Positions 7,172 through 13,868 of a DNA stretch of 15,190 nt are shown piece after piece. Below the pieces are notes generated by a model. It had not been told where the DNA came from, did no database searches, and saw nothing but the letters and a program-made list of their open reading frames with translations. The stretch's first letter is position 1. Every line of letters begins with the position of its first letter. Source of the DNA: Bacillota bacterium (lineage in GTDB: Bacteria > Bacillota_I > Bacilli_A > Erysipelotrichales > Erysipelotrichaceae); contig JAEWFD010000043.1 in NCBI GenBank assembly GCA_023388995.1, forward strand, positions 1-15,190, written 5' to 3'. Both the position numbers and the translations under genes were made by a program.

Positions 7172-8238
7172 AGAACAGCATCAAAAAACGTTGGGGTCTT
7201 ACTGTATCGCTTGTTCTGTTTGTTTTCACCGTAATGATGACTGCCATGATATTAGCCGGTATGCTTGTGGTCATTTTGCATCGCATCGGCATTTTATCAT
7301 TTTGGAACAGTACACGGCCGGAACATGGCAACGAAGGCCCGTTTGGCATTATTTTCGTGATGATGGCATTCAGTATTTTATTGGGAACCACAATTGCTGC
7401 TTTTTTCAGCAAGAAAGCGCTCAATCCTATCCGTAAGGTTATTGCGGCGACCTATAAGATTTCGGAAGGTGATTTCAGCGTTCGTACCGATTTGAAAGGC
7501 GTCCATGAACTGGAAGAATTATCACGCAGCTTCAATCGCATGGCTCATGATCTGGCCTCTATCGAAACCTTGCGCAGTGATTTTATCAATAATTTTTCTC
7601 ATGAATTCAAAACACCAATTGTATCTATCCGCGGCTTTGCAAAGCTCTTAAAAGACGGCCATTTAAGCGCCGATGAGAAGCAAGAGTATCTGGACATTAT
7701 CATCGCAGAATCCGAACGTCTTGCCCAACTTTCCACCAATGTGCTCAATCTGTCAAAGTATGAAAACATTAGGATTATTACCGATCAAGTTCCATTCCGG
7801 CTGGATGAACAAATCCGCCGCGCAGTTGTCATGTTCGAGCCAAAATGGTCTGCCAAACATATAACGATCGATATTGAATTAGATGCGATTACCTTTTTTG
7901 GAAATGAAGATCTAACGCAGCAAATTTGGCTGAATTTATTGGATAATGCGATTAAATTTTCCAGTCCAAATAGTTCTATCCGTATTCGGTTATCAGAGTG
8001 GAATGGTGCAATTATGTTTACGATTCAAGATACCGGAGACGGCATGAACGAGCAAACAAAAACCCGGATCTTTGATAAATTCTTCCAAGGTGACACATCT
8101 CATGCCAAAGATGGCAACGGACTTGGCTTGACAATTGTCAAGCGGATTGTTGCATTGTATGATGGCCGCATTGAGCTGACAAGCGAGCCTGGCAAAGGCA
8201 CGATCTTTTCTATTCATTTGCCAAACACAGCCCTTTGA
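7168..8238 (+). CDS. Membrane sensor histidine kinase with very short extracellular loop
   Basis: The protein has 356 residues. Two membrane helices (about 12-37 and 58-80) are separated by only about 20 extracytoplasmic residues. A HAMP domain (about 81-133), the H-box with phospho-acceptor His145 (NNFSHEFKTP), the N-box LNLLDNAIKFS, G1 DTGDGM, the F-box IFDKFFQGD and G2 GNGLGLTIV follow in the usual order, so it looks fully active. The tiny external loop resembles intramembrane-sensing kinases of Firmicutes, which often receive their signal from a membrane partner such as an ABC transporter. The transporter divergent from this operon, with its large external domain, is an obvious candidate partner, but that is inference. 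Confidence 0.94.
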   Translation: MKNSIKKRWGLTVSLVLFVFTVMMTAMILAGMLVVILHRIGILSFWNSTRPEHGNEGPFGIIFVMMAFSILLGTTIAAFFSKKALNPIRKVIAATYKISEGDFSVRTDLKGVHELEELSRSFNRMAHDLASIETLRSDFINNFSHEFKTPIVSIRGFAKLLKDGHLSADEKQEYLDIIIAESERLAQLSTNVLNLSKYENIRIITDQVPFRLDEQIRRAVVMFEPKWSAKHITIDIELDAITFFGNEDLTQQIWLNLLDNAIKFSSPNSSIRIRLSEWNGAIMFTIQDTGDGMNEQTKTRIFDKFFQGDTSHAKDGNGLGLTIVKRIVALYDGRIELTSEPGKGTIFSIHLPNTAL

Positions 8239-8252
8239 TTTCTCTATATATG

Positions 8253-8279
8253 AAAAAAGATGGCTAACCATCCTTTTTT
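8253..8279. terminator. Bidirectional rho-independent terminator
   Basis: AAAAAA-GATGG-CTAA-CCATC-C-TTTTTT: a five-bp GC-containing stem extended by A-T pairs with one bulged C, with a U-tract in either direction. It lies between the converging ends of the histidine kinase (plus) and the YusI-like gene (minus), whose stop codon overlaps it. Confidence 0.8.
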
Positions 8280-8637
8280 ATGATTCCTGCAAACTTCGGT
8301 ATTGTTCTTCCCGAAACCCTACCAGAACTTGGCTTTGGTGAACGAGCAGCGGCCGCTTCACCAGCATGCCGTTTGTTGCGAGCAATGCAACCATTTCTTC
8401 TTCACTCATATGCGGCAGCTTATCTTTCAGCTGCAATTCCTGATAAACCAAGCCGGGAGTATTAAAAAACTTCTTGATCGGCAAGCCGCTTCGCGAAATC
8501 CACTCCCGCAGTTCCTCTGCCGTTGGATTTTGCAGCTTTATATCTCTTTTTTCATATGGAATTCCTTGTTCCTGCAAGACTGCCTCTGCTTTCTTGCACG
8601 TCGAACAAACAGGGTAACATACAAATAAATACATCAT
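8278..8637 (-). CDS. ArsC/Spx-family thioredoxin-fold protein, YusI-like
   Basis: The protein has about 119 residues and starts MMYLFVCYPVCSTCKKAEA, with the CxxC pair at PVCSTC, then KKFFNTPGLVYQEL and MLVKRPLLV, the conserved ArsC/Spx fold segments. The pattern NTPG..Y.EL...LP.MSEEE...LLATNGMLVKRPL closely follows Bacillus subtilis YusI as I remember it. The family includes arsenate reductases and the RNA-polymerase-binding regulator Spx, but YusI-type members have no settled function. No arsenic genes are nearby. Three possible ATGs sit close together at 8643, 8637 and 8634. The AAAGGA site favours one of the last two, and family length favours 8637. It is monocistronic, ending in a shared terminator. 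Confidence 0.85.
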   Translation of the reverse strand: MMYLFVCYPVCSTCKKAEAVLQEQGIPYEKRDIKLQNPTAEELREWISRSGLPIKKFFNTPGLVYQELQLKDKLPHMSEEEMVALLATNGMLVKRPLLVHQSQVLVGFREEQYRSLQES

Positions 8638-8676
8638 TCTCATCCTTTCTCTTTTCTTTTTCTTCCACTTTTATGA

Positions 8677-8682
8677 TATACT
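8677..8682 (+). promoter_or_regulatory. Extended -10 promoter of the exonuclease gene
   Basis: TGA-TATACT just upstream of the AGGAAGG ribosome site forms an extended -10. No convincing -35 is seen in the pyrimidine-rich stretch before it. Confidence 0.4.
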
Positions 8683-8708
8683 ACCTGCATAAAACAGGAA
8701 GGTATCCC

Positions 8709-9986
8709 ATGAACCGATTTACCATATTTGATGTCGAAACAGCGAATCACAATCCCGACAGTATTTGTTCCATTGGGATCATCGTCGTTGAAGATAGTAC
8801 CATTATAAAGGAATATTACCAGCTCATACAACCAAATACGTACTTTGACCGCCGAAACACGCAAATTCATGGCATCACATCGCAAGATGTCGAAGATGCA
8901 CCAACTTTTGCGGATATCTGGCCGGAAATCCGCGGCTTTTTTGAAGATTCCCTGGTTCTTGCGCATTATGCGGCATTTGATATCGGCTGCCTGCGTGCAG
9001 AACTGCGCCGTTATGCCCTGTCATGTGCATCATTTCCGTACTCCTGCACTTGCGTTTTAGGTCGCAAGGTTCTGCCATCCCTTCCCAATCATAAATTAAA
9101 TACCTTGGCCCATCATTACGGCTTTTCATTTAACCATCATAATGCATTGGAAGATGCCCGCACAACAGCTTTGATCGCGATTCAATACCTTCATACCATT
9201 CCAACAATGGATATGACCGTGCTGCACAGCTATTATCAAGTAAAAGCGAAACAATTTATTCAAGATATTTCTTTGCGCAAAAAACAAGCTGCACCTGCCA
9301 AAACTTATCATTTATTATACCGCAAGCGAATCTGCATCGGCGGCACCTTATCTTTGCCAATTCCGCAGCTGCAAGAGCGGCTGTATGCCATCGGCGCTAT
9401 GTTTGATACCATTCTTGATCCTGCAACAGACTTGCTGGTTACCGGACTGCATAGCGAACAATCCATTCCTTTGCAAACCATTCAAGCACTGCCAAGTGCA
9501 TATCGAGCCGAGATCATTGATGAAATGCTCTTTCTGCAAATGCTCGACTTTGGATCGGAAGAAGTCCCGTCTTCTGAGCCATCACGCAGTGAACCGGCGC
9601 CGATTGTGCAGGTCACTTGTGCCATGCTGATCTATAACGACAAGCAAGAACTCTTGCTGGTCCAAGATACGAATTCATTATGGAAAGTTCCTTATGCACC
9701 TTTTCTGCCAATGACCACTTTAGAAGAAACCATTCAAAAAAGAGTGCAGGATACTGCCGGACTGACCGTTTCCGCACACCTGAACACGGTTCTTTCCGGT
9801 TCTGCATATCAAACCAAAGAGCCAGGCGGTGCGCTGCTTTCTCATGTCCTAACCATATATCAGGCGGATGCTGTCACAGACCAAAAACAAGCACAACTTC
9901 CCTGCTATTATTTCGCTCTCTCAGATCTTCCGGCGCTAGATCAAGTCACCCAGCTCATTCTCAATTGGCTGCAATATAAAACATAG
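8709..9986 (+). CDS. DnaQ-like 3'-5' exonuclease fused to BRCT-like and degenerate Nudix-like domains
   Basis: The frame is open from 8523, but AGGAAGG placed six bases before the ATG at 8709 fixes the start, giving 425 residues. Residues 1-165 are a DEDDh exonuclease with Asp8 and Glu10 (FDVET), Asp91 (HYAAFD), His144 and Asp149 (HNALEDA), all intact, as in DNA polymerase III epsilon and RNase T relatives. Residues about 205-280 look like a BRCT domain (ICIGGTL, then GAMFDTILDPATDLLVTG). Residues about 300-425 follow the Nudix fold (CAMLIYNDKQELLLVQD, LWKVP), but the Nudix box is ruined: the G, E, RE and EE positions read Ala330, Thr336, Lys344-Arg345 and Asp348-Thr349. I expect an active nuclease with two accessory binding modules. 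The substrate and pathway are unknown; DNA repair or processing is likely from the BRCT domain. Confidence 0.88.
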   Translation: MNRFTIFDVETANHNPDSICSIGIIVVEDSTIIKEYYQLIQPNTYFDRRNTQIHGITSQDVEDAPTFADIWPEIRGFFEDSLVLAHYAAFDIGCLRAELRRYALSCASFPYSCTCVLGRKVLPSLPNHKLNTLAHHYGFSFNHHNALEDARTTALIAIQYLHTIPTMDMTVLHSYYQVKAKQFIQDISLRKKQAAPAKTYHLLYRKRICIGGTLSLPIPQLQERLYAIGAMFDTILDPATDLLVTGLHSEQSIPLQTIQALPSAYRAEIIDEMLFLQMLDFGSEEVPSSEPSRSEPAPIVQVTCAMLIYNDKQELLLVQDTNSLWKVPYAPFLPMTTLEETIQKRVQDTAGLTVSAHLNTVLSGSAYQTKEPGGALLSHVLTIYQADAVTDQKQAQLPCYYFALSDLPALDQVTQLILNWLQYKT

Positions 9987-10005
9987 GACAATTCCTATGT
10001 TTTTT
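9978..10005. terminator. Bidirectional rho-independent terminator
   Basis: AAAACATAGG-acaatt-CCTATGTTTT forms a ten-bp stem followed by further T residues, and on the other strand likewise ends in a U-rich run. It contains the stop codon of the exonuclease gene and ends at the stop of the converging flavoprotein gene. Confidence 0.8.
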
Positions 10006-10462
10006 AGAATATAATATCCACCGCAAACGGTTCCCGGGCAGCCTCTTGACGGCTGAAATCAACCTTGTATTTCATACCATTCAAAAATACGATAGCATCT
10101 GTTAATGCTATTTTAATGATGCAAGTATCCGGATTGTTCTCATCTACATGTTTGGCATACCATGGCGCAAACTCCTTACGCAAAACTTCGCGAAGCTCAG
10201 GATGGTTGAGCGGACTGCCAATATCATATGCCACTCCATGCGCAACAAACAACTGATAATTGAGGGCGACCATCGGATTCTCTTTGATTTCCTCACATTT
10301 CTGTGAAGTTCTGGTCGTCACCAGATAACTGCTGGCACCATCAAAATACAAATCCACAAAACGGGCATTCGGCTTTCCACCTCGCACGGTTGCCAGGGAC
10401 ATCGGAATATCTTTGCTGTAAAGCTGTTTCATTGCCGCAACTGCTTCTTCAAAGTAGTTCAT
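10004..10462 (-). CDS. Pyridoxamine 5'-phosphate oxidase-like FMN-binding split-barrel protein
   Basis: The 152-residue protein has the small split-barrel pattern: MSLATVRGGKPNARFVDLYF at about 21-40, YLVTTRTSQKCEEIKENP in the middle (flavin phosphate region and the conserved K..ei..NP) and VALNYQLF. A C-terminal stretch with IIKIALTDAIVFLNGMKYKVDF is typical of short PNPOx-like proteins. Members bind FMN or related flavins and reduce or oxidise small molecules, but few have known substrates. It starts 8 bases after the alanine racemase stop, with AGGAGG overlapping that stop, so the two are one operon. Both families deal with PLP/PMP or flavin chemistry, but a shared pathway is only a guess. 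Confidence 0.85.
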   Translation of the reverse strand: MNYFEEAVAAMKQLYSKDIPMSLATVRGGKPNARFVDLYFDGASSYLVTTRTSQKCEEIKENPMVALNYQLFVAHGVAYDIGSPLNHPELREVLRKEFAPWYAKHVDENNPDTCIIKIALTDAIVFLNGMKYKVDFSRQEAAREPFAVDIIF

Positions 10463-10470
10463 ACTGCCTC

Positions 10471-11589
10471 CTATTTGCTGTGGTGATAACGCATCCGCGG
10501 ATTATCAATCGCCACCACTTGTCCTTGTTCCAAATATACACGAGGGACTCGATCCGTCAGCAAGCACATCACTTCATAGGGAATCGTATGCAATTCCTGC
10601 GCCATCTGTGTCATTGATACATGCTCACCTATGAGTTCCACCAAAGTATCGACGGGATATTCCCACGGCAGGCGAATCATGCATTGATCCATACAGATCT
10701 TTCCGACAAATTCGCACGGCTGGCCATTCAAATAGGCATAGCGCCCTTGATTTTGCCGAATCCAGCCATCTGCGTAACCAATCGGAATGGTTCCAATCCA
10801 TTCTGCTTCCTTGGCATGATAGGATTGCGAATAGCTGATGCCTTCCCCTGCTTGAATTTGCTTGACATTGGTCAGCCTGGTATACAGCGATAAAATTGGT
10901 TTCAATTCTGTTTCGTAGGTAGAAATACCTACCATTGCAATTCCTACCCGGACACAATTGGTAATCTCCTCCGCAAAATGCACACTCGCATCCGAATTGG
11001 ACGCATGCACCATGGGAATCTCTTCCTTAATCTGGCTCATAATAGCGCGGAACCGTTCATATTGCAATGTTGTCATCCGGTCATCCGCCTCATCACTGCA
11101 GGCATAATGGGTATAGATTCCCTCTACAAACAATCCTTTTTCGCGCAGCAAGGCAATTCCTTCCTGCACTTCTTCCACGGTGCGCATTCCCAGCCGATTC
11201 ATGCCGGTGTCAATCTTGACATGCACTTTCAGCTTTCCCTCAGGAATCATCTTGCTCAGTTCTTTGCACCAATCTAAGGATGTTACCGTTAATGTTAGAT
11301 TATAAAACAATGCCAGTCCGACATCCTTTAACCGTGTATATCCCAAAATTAATATAGGATCAGCAATCCCTTCAGTACGCAGCGTAATTGCTTCATCCAA
11401 AGAAGAAACGGCCAAGTAATAAGCCCCTGCTTCCATTGCTTTCTTTGCCAAATAGTAAGCACCATGCCCGTACCCGTTGGCTTTGATGACTGCAATCAAA
11501 TGCTTATTTGCTTTTTGTTTCAAATACGTAATATTACGCGCCAGCTGTGTTAAATCCACCTGCGCAAATGTATCGCGATAAAAGTTCAT
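10471..11589 (-). CDS. alr: Alanine racemase
   Basis: This PLP enzyme makes D-alanine for peptidoglycan. Starting from the ATG at 11589-11587 it has 372 residues, the normal length. Lys36 in AVIKANGYGHG is the PLP Schiff-base lysine, and Tyr253 in GISYSQSY is the catalytic tyrosine contributed across the dimer. HVKIDTGMNRLG and GKICMDQCM are further family signatures. The frame could start further upstream at a TTG (11604), but AAGG, 8 bases before the 11589 ATG, decides for the latter. A perfect TATAAT lies 28 bases upstream. It is followed by the FMN split-barrel gene in the same operon. A biosynthetic (alr) rather than catabolic role is inferred, since no alanine catabolic genes are close. 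Confidence 0.95.
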   Translation of the reverse strand: MNFYRDTFAQVDLTQLARNITYLKQKANKHLIAVIKANGYGHGAYYLAKKAMEAGAYYLAVSSLDEAITLRTEGIADPILILGYTRLKDVGLALFYNLTLTVTSLDWCKELSKMIPEGKLKVHVKIDTGMNRLGMRTVEEVQEGIALLREKGLFVEGIYTHYACSDEADDRMTTLQYERFRAIMSQIKEEIPMVHASNSDASVHFAEEITNCVRVGIAMVGISTYETELKPILSLYTRLTNVKQIQAGEGISYSQSYHAKEAEWIGTIPIGYADGWIRQNQGRYAYLNGQPCEFVGKICMDQCMIRLPWEYPVDTLVELIGEHVSMTQMAQELHTIPYEVMCLLTDRVPRVYLEQGQVVAIDNPRMRYHHSK

Positions 11590-11616
11590 ATCCATCACCT
11601 TCAAATCTCATGTTTC

Positions 11617-11622
11617 ATTATA
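11617..11622 (-). promoter_or_regulatory. -10 box of the alanine racemase promoter
   Basis: The minus strand reads a perfect TATAAT. The 17-bp-upstream position is an all-T tract belonging to the preceding terminator. TTGACC exists further up, but the 23-base spacing is too long, so the -35 is poor or replaced by the A/T tract. Confidence 0.5.
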
Positions 11623-11635
11623 ATACACTGTTCTA

Positions 11636-11663
11636 TAAAAAAAAAGGTCAAGAACGTGACCTT
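11636..11663 (-). terminator. Strong rho-independent terminator upstream of alr
   Basis: The minus strand reads AAGGTCA-cgttct-TGACCTT followed directly by a run of T (nine T in all, including the stem end). The seven-bp stem plus U-tract is canonical for minus-strand transcription, so a transcript must come from the right. The only candidate gene is the cysteine-rich ORF ending at 11799. Confidence 0.8.
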
Positions 11664-11734
11664 AATTAGGAAAGCACATAAACCGGAAATTATAAGAGTG
11701 ATTATAGCTAGCCTTTGCTGTACATAAGATAGGG

Positions 11735-11760
11735 GTTCAAGTTTATGTATAAATTTGAAC
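11735..11760. repeat. 26-bp imperfect palindrome
   Basis: GTTCAA-g-TTTAT-gt-ATAAA-t-TTGAAC has a single mismatched pair. It lies between the cysteine-rich ORF and its presumed terminator. It could be an RNA hairpin in the 3' untranslated region or a protein site on DNA. Confidence 0.5.
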
Positions 11761-11798
11761 TGAAACGCGCTGCAGATACAATTTTTGATGCCTAAAAT

Positions 11799-11927
11799 TT
11801 AAAACCAGCACCTGTTGCATTTGCGGCAGAAACACCTGCACTGCGCTTTCGGGCAGCCGCAACAAGGACATACGCAATTATCTGTATTCCAACATTGCAT
11901 CCCTATGTATGGATTATTTTTAAACAT
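11799..11927 (-). CDS. 42-residue cysteine-rich micro-protein of unknown function
   Basis: ATG at 11927-11925 to TAA at 11801-11799. The peptide begins MFKNNPYIGMQCWNTDNC and then carries densely packed cysteines: positions 12, 18, 20, 22, 23, 25, 30, 32, 34, 37 and 40, 11 of 42 residues, with five Lys/Arg (from Lys27 on) among them. It ends CNRCWF. There is no signal peptide or membrane helix. AAAGGAG lies 8 bases upstream, an ideal ribosome site. A minus-strand terminator follows at 11663-11636. CxC and CC clusters suggest metal binding (metallothionein-like) or a heavily cross-linked structural peptide such as a spore-coat or exosporium component; a modified peptide is less likely because no maturase is nearby. 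I do not recognise a family. Confidence 0.6.
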   Translation of the reverse strand: MFKNNPYIGMQCWNTDNCVCPCCGCPKAQCRCFCRKCNRCWF

Positions 11928-11964
11928 TTATAATTCTCCTTTCTTTCGCATACTCTGCTTAATA

Positions 11965-11992
11965 TACTATATGATTCAAGCAAAAGAGACGT
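11965..11992 (-). promoter_or_regulatory. Possible promoter of the cysteine-rich ORF (sigma-K-like or weak sigma-A)
   Basis: The minus strand has CATATAGTA (11973-11965), fitting the sigma-K -10 form CATANNNTA, with AC 17 bases upstream. TATAGT/TATATT within the same stretch could instead serve sigma-A, but no -35 is convincing. The site lies about 38 bases before the start codon. Confidence 0.25.
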
Positions 11993-12346
11993 TGCAGTTA
12001 TGCCCTTAGTAAGCAAATGACTATCTTAAAAGTTTATGCAAAACTGCCATTTGCTTCCCGCAAAACGAATCTATGCTAGGCTTAAGTATCATTTAAAACG
12101 ATAGCAGCTTGAAAATTCATATGTTTCAGAAGCAAGTCATATTGCTGTCCGCAAATATAAGCGATAAAAGGGTTGATCGCAAGACAAAAATGTAATAAAA
12201 GACACTTACACCCATAAAGCTAGTGTCAGTGTCTGAAACAGAAAGATTTAAATTGATATAACTTGCTGGTGTGCTGCCAACGGCAACAAATATACCACAA
12301 TAAACAAAACACTTCATAATCAGTAGTTTCGAGCCTTCACAGATTC

Positions 12347-12763
12347 TTATAAAAAACGACCTTGCTCATAAGCCAGATAGATGGCCCCATAGCGAAACAA
12401 CAACCCCATAATCGCAAAAACTGATTGAACTGATACCCAAGTGGAAACGACATACATCCAAACCACAGGTTGAAACAGTCCGGCAAAGCCGCCAATCGAA
12501 AGAGCATCTGCCAGCAAAAGCGATGCTGCTGTCAATCCCGCCGCCAGTATCGCAAACTTTGGCTGCACCCCTCTGCCAAACGTACGCACAACATAAGCAA
12601 CAGCATATCCCACTGCTAAATAAAAAATCTGAAACTGGATAAACATGAATTTCTGGGCGATGCCAAGAACAATGGCACATCCGATCGCCGTCGGAATCCC
12701 AAATGCGACTGCTTTCCAAAATCGTTGATTTTGCGATAAGGCTCTTGTGTTATAAATATTCAT
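12347..12763 (-). CDS. Small four-helix integral membrane protein, function unknown
   Basis: The start at ATG 12763 is set by GGAGG seven bases upstream, giving 138 residues; the longer frame to 12823 would run over the promoter. Four hydrophobic segments are visible at about 18-38, 44-62, 71-89 and 97-128. A basic loop (RTFGRGVQPK) follows the second, and the end is YEQGRFL. The N-terminal dozen residues are polar. I do not recognise a named family. It is transcribed alone, divergently from the dehydrogenase pair, with 115 bases between the two start codons. Confidence 0.8.
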   Translation of the reverse strand: MNIYNTRALSQNQRFWKAVAFGIPTAIGCAIVLGIAQKFMFIQFQIFYLAVGYAVAYVVRTFGRGVQPKFAILAAGLTAASLLLADALSIGGFAGLFQPVVWMYVVSTWVSVQSVFAIMGLLFRYGAIYLAYEQGRFL

Positions 12764-12787
12764 AGAGTTCCTCCGATGTTCTTTTTT

Positions 12788-12815
12788 AGTATAACACAAT
12801 TCCCCTCTTTTCCAA
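12788..12815 (-). promoter_or_regulatory. Promoter of the membrane protein gene
   Basis: The minus strand has TTGGAA (12815-12810), 16 bases, then TATACT (12793-12788), followed by the GGAGG site and ATG at 12763. Confidence 0.55.
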
Positions 12816-12852
12816 ATATGCATCCAGTCTTCTTTTCAAAACAAAAACATGC

Positions 12853-12858
12853 TATGAT
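12853..12858 (+). promoter_or_regulatory. Extended -10 promoter of the dehydrogenase pair
   Basis: TGC-TATGAT is an extended -10 just upstream of GAGGTG and the ATG at 12879. No clear -35 is seen. Confidence 0.45.
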
Positions 12859-12878
12859 ACTGCCATTGAGGTGATAGC

Positions 12879-13868
12879 ATGCGCTTTGCAGTGATTGGAC
12901 TTGGTTCCATGGGAAAACGAAGAATACGATTATTAAAGCAGATTCAGCCGGAAGCCACCATTATTGGGGTAGATACGAGAATGGATCGGCAAGAGGAAGT
13001 GCGCAATGAATTTCAAATTCCTTGCTATCCGGTGCTGAATGATGTACTGGACCAAGTGGATGCAGTGCTGGTTTGCACAGCTCCTTTGTCTCATGCAGGT
13101 ATAATCAAAACATGCTTGCAAGCAGGCAAACACATCTTTACAGAATTAAATCTGGTCAGCGATGGCTATGACGAACATATTCTGCTTGCTAAGCAACAAC
13201 AGGTTTGCCTGTTTCAGTCTTCTTCATTGTTGTATCGCAAAGAAATTGCTTATCTGACAAAAGTCTGTCGACCAATGAGACAATTAAGCTATTCTTATCA
13301 TGTCGGGCAGTACTTGCCTGACTGGCATCCTTGGGAAACCATTCAAGACTTTTTCGTAAATGAGATTCGCACCAACGGCTGCCGGGAATTATTTGCAATT
13401 GAGCTTCCATGGCTCTTGTCTGCATTTGGTGAAGTGCAGCATTTCCATGTCATCAAACGCAAGCAATCTACCCTTTCCATTCCTTATCCTGATACCTATC
13501 ATGTCATTTTGGAACATGAACAGGGCAATGTCGGCTCCTTGTGGGTGGATGTTGTGAGCAGAAAGCCAGGACGAAACTTGGAAGTTTCCGGTGAACAATG
13601 CCATTTGCGCTGGGATGGAACGCCCGCCGGACTATGGGAATATGATTTCAGCACCAAGCAAGAAGTGCAGCGTTCGGTGTATGAGGATATCCAGAAAGAT
13701 CCTCGCTACAGTGCCAATATCATCGAAAATATGTATGTGGATGAACTTCTGGCATTTCTGCAGGAAATCAAGCAGCCGCATTCCGCTATCTATACAATGG
13801 AACAGGATCAGAAAATACTAAGCTTGATTGATCAGCTGGAGGGCAATCTGCATGAAGATCTTATTTAA
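12879..13868 (+). CDS. Gfo/Idh/MocA-family protein lacking the usual catalytic Lys and His (probable non-catalytic partner)
   Basis: This 329-residue protein has an N-terminal Rossmann domain (GLGSMG at 7-12, AVLVCTAPLSHAG at 62-74) and a C-terminal alpha/beta domain containing GQYLPDWHPWE at 143-153. The family's EKP motif, whose Lys is catalytic, is replaced by Glu89-Leu90-Asn91. The DLIHE-type motif seen in its downstream paralogue is replaced by NGCRELFAIE (166-175), so the catalytic His is also absent. It may still bind NAD(P). GAGGTG precedes the ATG by five bases. Its end overlaps the next gene by 17 bases, so the two are co-translated. Related pairs occur in sugar-nucleotide and surface-polysaccharide gene sets, but no such genes lie here. 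Confidence 0.85.
   Translation: MRFAVIGLGSMGKRRIRLLKQIQPEATIIGVDTRMDRQEEVRNEFQIPCYPVLNDVLDQVDAVLVCTAPLSHAGIIKTCLQAGKHIFTELNLVSDGYDEHILLAKQQQVCLFQSSSLLYRKEIAYLTKVCRPMRQLSYSYHVGQYLPDWHPWETIQDFFVNEIRTNGCRELFAIELPWLLSAFGEVQHFHVIKRKQSTLSIPYPDTYHVILEHEQGNVGSLWVDVVSRKPGRNLEVSGEQCHLRWDGTPAGLWEYDFSTKQEVQRSVYEDIQKDPRYSANIIENMYVDELLAFLQEIKQPHSAIYTMEQDQKILSLIDQLEGNLHEDLI

Larger units (their letters stand above)
11623..12346. other. Gene-poor interval of about 720 bases
   Basis: Between alr and the membrane protein gene I see a minus-strand terminator, a 26-bp imperfect palindrome, the cysteine-rich micro-ORF with its ribosome site, and a 9-bp inverted repeat at 12011-12056. At 12201-12233 a GACACT/AGTGTC hairpin with a doubled right arm is present. 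About 200 bases (12100-12317) look like possible decayed coding sequence. No full-length gene, tRNA or riboswitch was recognised. Confidence 0.6.

Noticed and set aside
8278..8637. Arsenate reductase in an arsenic resistance operon
   Set aside because: No arsR, arsB or related genes nearby and the sequence follows YusI more than true ArsC; named only to family level.
8523..8708. N-terminal extension of the exonuclease frame
   Set aside because: It is antisense to the YusI-like gene and runs across the promoter; the AGGAAGG site points to the ATG at 8709.
11745..11795. Plus-strand 16-residue ORF starting MYKFELKRAADTIFDA, with AGGGG nine bases upstream
   Set aside because: Too short to judge, overlaps the palindrome, has no clear promoter and no downstream plus-strand gene for which it could be a leader peptide.
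12011..12056. AAGCAAATG/CATTTGCTT inverted repeat as an insertion-sequence end pair or small RNA
   Set aside because: Nine-base arms with a 28-base gap, no transposase, no target duplication seen; could be chance in A/T-rich DNA.
12126..12317. 63-codon minus-strand ORF as a real gene
   Set aside because: No ribosome binding site at usable distance, odd composition, no recognisable motif; treated only as possible coding debris.
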